From contig JALTID010000205.1 of NCBI GenBank assembly GCA_027004335.1, forward strand, positions 1-7,173: a stretch of 7,173 nt of DNA, read 5' to 3'. Below the pieces are notes generated by a model. The model was not told where the DNA came from and ran no database searches. It saw only the letters and a program-made list of their open reading frames with translations. Shown in pieces: positions 1 through 6,257 of this stretch; position 1 is the stretch's first letter, and each line of letters opens with the position of its first letter. The DNA comes from JALTID01 sp027004335 [NCBI: bacterium] (GTDB lineage: Bacteria > JALSQH01). The position numbers and the translations under genes are program-made.

Positions 1-677
1 ACCCTGGCTTTCTCAAGTTCCAGATAGCCCCCCATCTTCATGGGATCTGAATAGTGAACTTCGCTGTATTTCACTTTTCCAAAAATCCACATCAGCATAT
101 CAAAAAAATGAATCCCAATATTTGTGGCAATCCCACCAGATTTGGAAATATCTCCCTTCCATGAGATAAAATACCACTTGCCTCTTGAAGTTATGTAAAT
201 CAACTCAATATCATGGATCTTATCAGGTGGCTCATTTTCAATTCTCTTTCTTAATTCAAGAAGGGCAGGATGTACTCTCAGTTGAAGGATGTTGTAAACT
301 TTTTTACCCGTTTCTTTTTCTATTTCTGCGAGAGCATCAAGGTTCCATGGATTAAGAACGAGAGGTTTCTCACAAATAGCATCAGCTCCGATTCTTAAGG
401 CAAATCTTATATGCGCATCGTGAAGGTAATTGGGGGAACAGATGCTAACATAATGGATCCTTTTATCCTCCCCGCTTCTTCTAAGTTTCTCTGCATGTCT
501 ATCGAATCTTTCAAACTCTGTAAAAAAATGTACATCATCAAAATACTGATCAAGTACTCCAACCGAATCACATTTATCAAGTGCTGCCACGAGCCTGTTG
601 CCGGTTTCCTTTATCGCCTTTAAATGCCGTGGCGCAATGTAACCTGCTACACCAACCAATGCAAAATTCTTGATCAT
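1..677 (-). CDS. wlbA: UDP-N-acetyl-2-amino-2-deoxyglucuronate dehydrogenase, WlbA/WbpB type (C-terminus cut by window edge)
   Basis: Translating the minus strand from ATG at 675-677 gives 225 uninterrupted codons running off the left edge. The family is usually about 310-320 residues, so roughly the last 90 are missing. Seen: an N-terminal Rossmann segment (MIKNFALVGVAGYIAPRH, residues 1-18), FFTEFERF (51-58), the Gfo/Idh/MocA signature CEKPLVLNPWNLD (102-114) with the EKP lysine at 104, and GGIATNIGIHFFD (181-193) with the likely active-site histidine at 190. The opening segment and EKPLVLNPWN are what I recognise as typical of WlbA/WbpB. Known for the family: NAD-dependent cytosolic oxidation of C3 of UDP-GlcNAc-uronic acid, the step before amination towards diacetamido uronic acids in O-antigen. 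AGGGG at 683-687 lies 5 bases before the start. The gene has its own promoter behind the upstream operon's terminator. The exact sugar substrate is inferred from family resemblance; membership of Gfo/Idh/MocA is near certain. Confidence 0.88.
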   Translation of the reverse strand, partial: MIKNFALVGVAGYIAPRHLKAIKETGNRLVAALDKCDSVGVLDQYFDDVHFFTEFERFDRHAEKLRRSGEDKRIHYVSICSPNYLHDAHIRFALRIGADAICEKPLVLNPWNLDALAEIEKETGKKVYNILQLRVHPALLELRKRIENEPPDKIHDIELIYITSRGKWYFISWKGDISKSGGIATNIGIHFFDMLMWIFGKVKYSEVHYSDPMKMGGYLELEKAR

Positions 678-682
678 TTTGA

Positions 683-687
683 CCCCT
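683..687 (-). promoter_or_regulatory. Ribosome binding site of the wlbA-type gene
   Basis: AGGGG on the minus strand, 5 bases upstream of the ATG at 675-677. It supports this start, which also gives the complete N-terminal Rossmann strand expected for the family. Confidence 0.6.
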
Positions 688-705
688 GAGAGTTTTTAAT
701 ATGAT

Positions 706-733
706 ATTTTAAGATAATGAGAAAATTTTTCAA
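706..733 (-). promoter_or_regulatory. Probable sigma-70 promoter for the wlbA-type gene
   Basis: On the minus strand TTGAAA (728-733) is followed by a 16-base spacer and TAAAAT (706-711), each one base off consensus. Transcription would start near 699 and leave a leader of about 22 bases before the ATG at 677. The -35 box abuts the T-tract of the upstream terminator, so the wlbA-type gene appears to be transcribed independently of the lipoprotein operon. The region is very AT-rich, so chance matches are possible. The alternative TATCAT at 701-706 has no -35 at a usual spacing. Confidence 0.5.
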
Positions 734-774
734 AATAAAAATCCTCTCTTCCCCCTAAAACCAGGGTAGAGAGG
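732..774 (-). terminator. Intrinsic (Rho-independent) terminator of the lipoprotein/barrel operon
   Basis: On the minus strand CCTCTCT (768-774) pairs perfectly with AGAGAGG (743-749). After an A-A mismatch the stem continues with CCC (764-766) against GGG (751-753) and a possible T-G pair, closing an apical loop of about 8 bases. ATTTTTATTTT follows directly (732-742). The hairpin starts 23 bases after the stop codon of the barrel gene. The T-rich side is present only in the minus direction, so it terminates the operon rather than anything on the plus strand. Confidence 0.9.
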
Positions 775-797
775 TTCAATATGTTAGTATTAATAGT

Positions 798-1784
798 TCA
801 AAATTCGTAGCTGTACTTAAAGACAACACCTCCTAACTGATCTGGATTCTTCACTCCTGAAATAGTACTCTTAAGAGGCACCATCACATACATACCGGCA
901 AGGGCAAATGTCCCGTATTCTGTCTGAAAACCGGCCTCCATCACCCCGTTAAACCCAAGGGCAAAACCATTATAATCTTCAGGTCTCTTAATGTAGTATG
1001 AGTTCTGTTTTAAATAATAGCTGGTATGGTAAAAACAGAAAGAAAGATAGGGTCTGAAACCAAGATAAAATTTGTCAGTTAACCCATAATTCAACCCTGG
1101 TCCCAGAGAAATGATGTTCATAGAATTTTCCCAGTGAGCTTCGAACTCACCTATCTGTGGATCACTCTGAGAGAAATCAGTTTTACCACCCAATCTTGTA
1201 TAATCTATACTTCCAGCTAAAATTATTCCGGGATTACTCTTGAAAAGTCCCTTTACATTAAACTGACCACCCACTCCAAAAACTAGAGAATTATAGATAT
1301 TCCCTATGAGATAACCTCCAAAGATGAAAGGCTCTATCCCTTTCTTTTCTTTCTCGGAAGAAACACGAATAAGGGCGATACTGCCTCTTGGAGGAACCCA
1401 TCCATAAATAATATAATCCCCAGGCATGGAGATAGTAAGCTTCCAGATCATAGTTCTTCCAAGATAAAAATTACCCCACCTGCGCCGGGTTGGAAGAGCA
1501 GTAAAAACCTTCTTCTTGAACAATTTTTTGTTTCTGAATATTTCAATTCCCACTTTTTGAGGCGTAGGGGAAATTAGAAGAGGTACAATTTTAACTCTGA
1601 AGGTACCGGCAGATCCAATTTTCAAAAGAACAGGATATTTTTTACCCAGATACGCATATGCTCTGCCCTCCAGACTCGTTCTCCCCCCTTTTCTTGTAAC
1701 AACCTGGATTTTTGCATCCGCCATCAGTGATGAAGAAAAGAGAAAAATTATAATAACTACAAAAAACTTTCTTACATCCTTCAT
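798..1784 (-). CDS. Secreted protein with a soluble N-terminal domain and an eight-stranded outer-membrane beta-barrel
   Basis: I do not recognise a named family. Numbering is from the ATG at 1784 (328 residues). Residues 1-24 form a signal peptide: charged MKDVRK, a hydrophobic FFVVIIIFLF core, and an ADA signal peptidase I site after A24. Residues about 25-145 are basic, beta-rich and without membrane segments (several alternating strands, e.g. GTFRVKIVPLL and PGDYIIYGWV), suggesting a small beta-sandwich. A charged linker EKEKKG follows. From about 153 to the end I count eight amphipathic, aromatic-rich strands, the last ending in YSYEF; a terminal Phe is the usual recognition signal for BAM-assembled barrels. 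This resembles OmpA/OmpW-sized barrels in architecture only. The gene is second in an operon with the giant lipoprotein and is followed by a terminator. An in-frame GTG at 1796 would give 332 residues and a GTGA overlap with the upstream stop; I prefer the ATG for its better Shine-Dalgarno site. A structural, anchoring or transport role is inferred from domain type only. Confidence 0.85.
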   Translation of the reverse strand: MKDVRKFFVVIIIFLFSSSLMADAKIQVVTRKGGRTSLEGRAYAYLGKKYPVLLKIGSAGTFRVKIVPLLISPTPQKVGIEIFRNKKLFKKKVFTALPTRRRWGNFYLGRTMIWKLTISMPGDYIIYGWVPPRGSIALIRVSSEKEKKGIEPFIFGGYLIGNIYNSLVFGVGGQFNVKGLFKSNPGIILAGSIDYTRLGGKTDFSQSDPQIGEFEAHWENSMNIISLGPGLNYGLTDKFYLGFRPYLSFCFYHTSYYLKQNSYYIKRPEDYNGFALGFNGVMEAGFQTEYGTFALAGMYVMVPLKSTISGVKNPDQLGGVVFKYSYEF

Positions 1785-1790
1785 CTCAAA

Positions 1791-1794
1791 CCTC
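1791..1794 (-). promoter_or_regulatory. Ribosome binding site deciding the barrel-gene start
   Basis: GAGG on the minus strand lies 6 bases before the ATG at 1782-1784. The alternative GTG at 1794-1796 has only a poor GGA a few bases upstream. The site overlaps the lipoprotein stop codon (1793-1795), so ribosomes finishing the lipoprotein arrive at this site, which suggests translational coupling. Confidence 0.5.
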
Positions 1795-4700
1795 ACTGTT
1801 CCGAAAACTCAATCACATAATCTTTCATCAAGCTGTGACCACTGGTATCTTTTACACCCTGAGTAAATACCAGATAGTAACTATTACCACTCTGTAAAGA
1901 CAAACCGTCACAGGTTATCTTCTTATTGCCGTTATCAAAAGCGTAAGAGCCACAACTAATATTCCCTCCAGAATCTGCATCGTATAGATAGAAAGTAGTA
2001 TTATCCACAGATGTGGGATCAACACCAATATTAGTATAAACAGTTACAGATGAAGAATAGTTTATCGTTTCACCATCAGATGGAGTACTGCAAAGAACCT
2101 CGGGGACTGAATCTGTAGCGGAAAAACTAAAGGTGTAATCTGCTCCCATGGGTGTCCCACCAAGATCAGTTATAACAGAGCCATCAAGTGTCACACTATA
2201 GGTCACTCCACCTGCAAAGGGTTCAGCAGGGATAAAGGAGAAGGAATTTGTGGTCCACTCGCCACCCATTGGTACGATACATCCCTCCACACTGAATGTT
2301 TTTCCACAGGCGCTGTAAGTGACCTGAAAACTTCCACTTCCACCAGAAGTATCAGGATAAATCGTATTTACTGCTATAGGTTCACTGAAATTAACAACTA
2401 CTGTGGTTGAGGTTGTTACTCCCGTTGAGCCATTGGCGGGGGATGTTGATACCACCACCGGAGCATCTGACTCCGTAGTAAAATTATATATCTCCTTTAC
2501 CCCACTAGAATTACCTGGATCATAATTGTTCAATGCCATATCCTTTACATACTTGGATAGATAAACATAATAGGTTGTTCCTCCTATATATGGAGAATCT
2601 GGAACAAAAATTATCTGATGAACTGAGTAACTATCTATCACCTTTACCTTCCCACTCAGACAGTTTATTGAATTTAATAAACCTGGGGCCGTATCAAGCC
2701 CTTGCACAGAAGATACACAAAAATCTACCTGATTTGTTACTGAAGCTGGATAAATATTTTCATCAAAATCCACAACCACTGGCGAGGTTACCGTTGTTCC
2801 TCCAGTTTGAGTCAGAGGGGTAGTAACATTCTGAACATTAGGTGGATTAGATTCCACTGTAAAGGTAAAAGATACATCTATGCCCCCATTCCTGCTGGCA
2901 TCTGCCGCATCAGAAGTAGAAATAAGGGTGTAGTCTTGGCCATGGACCATGTTCTCAAGTGGTGTAACCCTTACAATTCCCTGATCATCAGCGGGGTTTA
3001 CAGGATCATAATCAATTCTGATTGGTAAATGATTACTGCTGGAATCTTTAAGATAAAGTATATTATCCTGAAGTGACGCAACAAGCATATCCTGGTCATA
3101 AGTTAGATCAAACCATTCATCCCCATGTATTGTTTGGCCATTACCTGAATTACTTGTTGAACCATATTCACTCACCACACTAACTGTTCCAACACCATTG
3201 TTAGCGTTTCCAGTAGGCGTAAAAGTCCCACTTGAATATATAACTGGATTGCCTACTTCATCACGAATGTCTGAATAGATATAGTAGGTATGTTGATCTC
3301 CATTGGTAAATTCTGGAACTGGTATAAACGTCGCGCTTCTTGTTCTATCATCATAAGCAATTAAACCTACCTTCCATTTCCCTGCTGTATCATCATATAT
3401 TTTTAAAGTATCATCATTTATCGTGGTTATATCCATTGCCCTTGAAAAAACTATTATGAAATTCGTGGTCTGTTCCTTAGCATATTCCACAATATAAGTT
3501 GTTTTTTTACTGGTATGGAATTTATATCTATAAGTCCTTGCAAGAGGATTATTCTGATATGTTCTAATTCCACTCTCTCCACCAATAACAACTGCAATAT
3601 AGTCTTTGTCAAAATCAAGATAGGATAAGGGAACAAGCTTAAAAGACTTACTATTTAATTCTTCAATGGAGCCAGTTACTTTAGAACCGTAACTATCCTC
3701 TATGTATAAAGAATCAGTTGTCACAGTTGTAACATTTATAGGTTCACCAAATTTCACAATTAGATAAGAAGTAACGGGAACATCTTTATTTTGTCCGGCA
3801 AGAAGGTTCCTGGTAACTTTATAATTTTGCATTCCTACACTACTGATAAGGGGATCATTCCTTGTAGTAAAAGAGCTTACATATTCATTGAGATGTTCTC
3901 CACTATTTGATTCAATTCTTGCCGTGAGATGTATCTTATAAAGCTGACCATACCTGAGGGGAAGGACTCCTCTCCTACATGGAGTACTTTGAGGTTGTGG
4001 GTAGATAAATATTCTATCTATTGTGTTAGCAGTTCCATCACCAAGTCCGTCATAGGTATCACCAGAATCAGGCAGAAGATCTGTAGTATCATCATATTTT
4101 ATTTTCACAGGGACTGTTCTTACAAAACCATTATCATCTGTATAGGTCAAATAAGCATCAGTATTGTCAATTGAGGACTTTTTCATCATTGTGGTAAATT
4201 TTACCTCTATAACTTGTGAAACGGGGACTCCAAGTTCTCCATTTGGAGGTAGTACATACTCAATCAGTGAAGATGTTCTTGTTCTAAATCCAGAGGTAAA
4301 TGTCTCTGTTAGAGATTGATTATGTATATCCAGAACATTTCTGGAAATTACTACAGTATAAACTGTATCATACTCAAGTTGCTGTGAAGGAATAAGGACC
4401 GCTGTTCTCGGATAGGTCGCTGAAAGCGGATATTTAATAGTGGAAGTAACTGCCTGAGATGCTAAGGTCTCAGGATTTGAATAGCCTGTAACATCCCCTT
4501 TCACAATAAAGAAATTAGGTTCATAACCATCACTGGAATAGCTGCTATCTGAAGTGAGAGTTTTCCCATATATAGGGGAAGAAAATGTTATATATATCTT
4601 GCCGTTTATATCAAAACCTACCTTACCAGGATGGGGAATGATCTTTTCAACAGTAAGTGGAGGATATTTAGCTGTGGTGAAAGTATAATCTACATCCTGG

Positions 4701-6154
4701 GAGAGAAATCCACCCTCAATTGTTGCATCAGAAGCTCTAACCCCATTTACTCCACCTTTTATCCAGACATGATATAAAGTATTGTATGATAACTTCTCCA
4801 CAGGTTTAAGTGTAACTTTTGTTCCACCAGACAACGTCAGAGTAGCAGGTATTTTTGTAGTAGTATCAGTGTCATATGTAAGATAAATATTGTCTGATGT
4901 TACAGAATCTGGAGATAGTTCATTGCTAAAAATAAGCTGAATGGTTGTAGAGGGGTCTATATCAACTGCACCCTTTGAAGGAAGTGCAGCAACAAGGGTA
5001 AGAGGGGGAGGATCAAGAGTCTTGAAAGTTATAGTTACATTATTAGGGATCAACCAGCCCTGTTCCCATGTGGCTCTTGTAGATTTTATCCCCGAGGGAC
5101 CACCTGAAATTAATATAGAATATGTCGTGGAATATGTAAGTGAAGAGGGATAAATTGTTACCACAGTACTACCCGGTGAATACTGGTAATTAAATGCAAT
5201 AGGCGTCCCAGTTGTTGTATCAATCAAACCTATATTTCCTGCAAAAGATGATGGGGAAATTGCCTCTGAGAAATATAATTTTACTACAGAAGAGAGAGCA
5301 ATATTATCTGATTGATCAGAGGGAGATGAAAAAGCAAGGAACAGTGGAGGGGGATCAACAATTTTAAAAGGAATATTAATTGCATCAGGTTCCAGCCAAC
5401 CAGAAACATCTGTTGCTCGCTGACTCTTTACTCCTTTAGGACCACCTATAATTTCTATTTCATACATAGTTGAATAATCAAGATAACCCTGCTCCTTCAC
5501 ATGGCCTGAAAAAGGTGTAAGAGAAAGTGTAACAACTGTAGATGATGGGGAATAGGAAAGATTAAAAGAAATATTTTTCCCATAAAATGGACTTTCAGGA
5601 TCAACATTTTTTACCACAATACCTGAAAGAGAGTCAGGATTAACAGTTTCAGAAAAATAAAGTTTTATAGTTGGTGTTCTTGAATTATTATCGCTACCAG
5701 GCTCTGGAGTGGAGTATATAAGCTGGAGAGGGGGTGGATCAACTGTGTAAAAAGAAAAATCAACTTCCTTGGCAAGATTGGAACCATCCTTAGCTCTCCT
5801 AAGCCCCTGAGTAACTTTTACAATATAAGTCGTACTGTATTTAAGAGGTTTCTCTGGCATAAATGTCACAGTGTAGGATGTTGCCTGGTAGGAGTAGGTC
5901 CCATTTATCTGGTTACCCGCTTTATCAGTAACTACGATGGCCTGGGAATTAATGGTAGACTGAACTACTCCATCGGAAAAGGTGATTTTAATCGCGGTAT
6001 CCAGTGGTACATTATCCTGTCCCGATGGTGATACCGCAATTACCTGAAAAGGATGAACCACCTCGATGGTGAGTTTCTGCTTACTACATGAAAAAAGAAA
6101 AAATGCAAGCAGAAAAATAAAAATAGCTTTACCTCCCTTCAAAAATCTATCCAT
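1793..6154 (-). CDS. Giant outer-membrane lipoprotein with about twelve tandem Big_5-type Ig-like domains
   Basis: A 1453-residue protein. Residues 1-22 are a lipoprotein signal (MDRFLKGGKA, then a hydrophobic core) ending in a lipobox LFS-C23; the +2 residue is Ser, not Asp, so by the E. coli Lol rule it would go to the outer membrane. The rest is a chain of about 110-135-residue units that begin with a P-x-x-G-type turn, then a strand ending in F-S-x-x, and finish with a Y-x-x-x-Y-x-V strand and F-x-T. This is the Big_5 bacterial Ig-like pattern. Approximate units: 36-137, 138-267, 271-380, 385-495, 500-627, 630-765, 769-882, 885-985, 990-1100, 1104-1227, 1231-1346 and 1349-1453. Units 8 and 9 are the most diverged. 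No enzymatic domain, membrane helix or C-terminal sorting signal is visible. A rod-like surface or periplasmic adhesin, scaffold or stalk is the inferred role. It is the first gene of a two-gene operon with the barrel protein, with its own promoter and a strong ribosome site. There is no frameshift or internal stop. Confidence 0.9.
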   Translation of the reverse strand: MDRFLKGGKAIFIFLLAFFLFSCSKQKLTIEVVHPFQVIAVSPSGQDNVPLDTAIKITFSDGVVQSTINSQAIVVTDKAGNQINGTYSYQATSYTVTFMPEKPLKYSTTYIVKVTQGLRRAKDGSNLAKEVDFSFYTVDPPPLQLIYSTPEPGSDNNSRTPTIKLYFSETVNPDSLSGIVVKNVDPESPFYGKNISFNLSYSPSSTVVTLSLTPFSGHVKEQGYLDYSTMYEIEIIGGPKGVKSQRATDVSGWLEPDAINIPFKIVDPPPLFLAFSSPSDQSDNIALSSVVKLYFSEAISPSSFAGNIGLIDTTTGTPIAFNYQYSPGSTVVTIYPSSLTYSTTYSILISGGPSGIKSTRATWEQGWLIPNNVTITFKTLDPPPLTLVAALPSKGAVDIDPSTTIQLIFSNELSPDSVTSDNIYLTYDTDTTTKIPATLTLSGGTKVTLKPVEKLSYNTLYHVWIKGGVNGVRASDATIEGGFLSQDVDYTFTTAKYPPLTVEKIIPHPGKVGFDINGKIYITFSSPIYGKTLTSDSSYSSDGYEPNFFIVKGDVTGYSNPETLASQAVTSTIKYPLSATYPRTAVLIPSQQLEYDTVYTVVISRNVLDIHNQSLTETFTSGFRTRTSSLIEYVLPPNGELGVPVSQVIEVKFTTMMKKSSIDNTDAYLTYTDDNGFVRTVPVKIKYDDTTDLLPDSGDTYDGLGDGTANTIDRIFIYPQPQSTPCRRGVLPLRYGQLYKIHLTARIESNSGEHLNEYVSSFTTRNDPLISSVGMQNYKVTRNLLAGQNKDVPVTSYLIVKFGEPINVTTVTTDSLYIEDSYGSKVTGSIEELNSKSFKLVPLSYLDFDKDYIAVVIGGESGIRTYQNNPLARTYRYKFHTSKKTTYIVEYAKEQTTNFIIVFSRAMDITTINDDTLKIYDDTAGKWKVGLIAYDDRTRSATFIPVPEFTNGDQHTYYIYSDIRDEVGNPVIYSSGTFTPTGNANNGVGTVSVVSEYGSTSNSGNGQTIHGDEWFDLTYDQDMLVASLQDNILYLKDSSSNHLPIRIDYDPVNPADDQGIVRVTPLENMVHGQDYTLISTSDAADASRNGGIDVSFTFTVESNPPNVQNVTTPLTQTGGTTVTSPVVVDFDENIYPASVTNQVDFCVSSVQGLDTAPGLLNSINCLSGKVKVIDSYSVHQIIFVPDSPYIGGTTYYVYLSKYVKDMALNNYDPGNSSGVKEIYNFTTESDAPVVVSTSPANGSTGVTTSTTVVVNFSEPIAVNTIYPDTSGGSGSFQVTYSACGKTFSVEGCIVPMGGEWTTNSFSFIPAEPFAGGVTYSVTLDGSVITDLGGTPMGADYTFSFSATDSVPEVLCSTPSDGETINYSSSVTVYTNIGVDPTSVDNTTFYLYDADSGGNISCGSYAFDNGNKKITCDGLSLQSGNSYYLVFTQGVKDTSGHSLMKDYVIEFSEQ
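1796..6049 (-). repeat. Array of about twelve diverged Ig-like (Big_5) domains within the lipoprotein
   Basis: This protein-level repeat covers residues 36-1453. The recurring unit opening can be seen as SPSGQDNVP, STPEPGSDN, SSPSDQSDN, ALPSKGAVD, IPHPGKVGF, LPPNGELGV, TSPANGSTGV and STPSDGETI, each followed 12-18 residues later by a (T/Y/N)FS-like strand end. The units are too diverged at the DNA level to recombine easily, except possibly the N-terminal group. The exact number is uncertain by about one because units 8 and 9 (885-1100) lack parts of the motif. Confidence 0.8.
4655..5740 (-). repeat. Closely related N-terminal sub-array with DPPPL linkers
   Basis: Residues 139-500 hold three units that each begin with a DPPPL linker (139-143, 267-271, 381-385), with a related YPPL (497-500) opening the next unit. 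Near its end each carries GG-x-x-G-(V/I)-(K/R)-(S/A)-x-x-AT: GGPKGVKSQRATDVSGWL at 237, GGPSGIKSTRATWEQGWL at 351 and GGVNGVRASDATIEGGFL at 467. The match is far stronger than between other units, so these probably arose by later duplication. Confidence 0.75.
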
Positions 6155-6160
6155 TCAACT

Positions 6161-6166
6161 CCTCCT
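6161..6166 (-). promoter_or_regulatory. Strong ribosome binding site of the lipoprotein gene
   Basis: AGGAGG on the minus strand, within AAGGAGGAG, 6 bases before the ATG at 6152-6154. It fixes the start, which also gives an ideal lipoprotein signal peptide. Confidence 0.85.
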
Positions 6167-6186
6167 TTTTCTCATTTCATGCAAAA

Positions 6187-6199
6187 AAATTGCCAATTT
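6187..6199 (-). other. Short palindrome in the lipoprotein mRNA leader
   Basis: On the minus strand AAATTG-G-CAATTT is a perfect inverted repeat around one central base, with further T residues after it. It lies between the predicted transcription start (about 6218) and the Shine-Dalgarno site. It could be an operator or, folded as a 5-bp AT stem with a T-run, a weak terminator or attenuator. The stem is too weak to claim termination. Confidence 0.25.
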
Positions 6200-6224
6200 G
6201 TTTATCTCTAAAACAGGATTTTAA

Positions 6225-6253
6225 ATTATAATGGAATATAGTGAGATTGTAAA
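6225..6253 (-). promoter_or_regulatory. Sigma-70 promoter of the lipoprotein/barrel operon
   Basis: On the minus strand TTTACA (6248-6253), a 17-base spacer and a perfect TATAAT (6225-6230). Only one base differs from consensus and the spacing is optimal. The expected transcription start is near 6218, giving a leader of about 64 bases before the ATG at 6154. The -35 box begins 4 bases past the lpd stop codon, so the operon need not depend on read-through from lpd. Confidence 0.78.
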
Positions 6254-6257
6254 TCCT

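Noticed and set aside
411-623. Plus-strand open frame of 70 codons
   Set aside because: It is antisense to the well-supported wlbA-type gene, whose family motifs are in the opposite frame; no ribosome site and no recognisable product.
701-706. TATCAT as the -10 box of the wlbA-type gene
   Set aside because: From the nearest good -35 (TTGAAA at 728-733) the spacer would be 21 bases. TAAAAT at 706-711 with a 16-base spacer fits better.
2533-5153. Several open frames on both strands inside the lipoprotein gene (e.g. 2533-2823, 2807-3028, 3454-3636, 3929-4174, 4941-5153)
   Set aside because: All lie within the continuous, motif-bearing lipoprotein frame. Their translations have odd composition, no domain and no convincing ribosome site.
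1793-6154. Lipoprotein as a retaliatory, secreted or cell-wall-anchored protein of a Gram-positive
   Set aside because: There is no LPXTG motif, no S-layer homology domain and no C-terminal hydrophobic tail. The lipobox and the partner outer-membrane barrel point to a diderm outer membrane.
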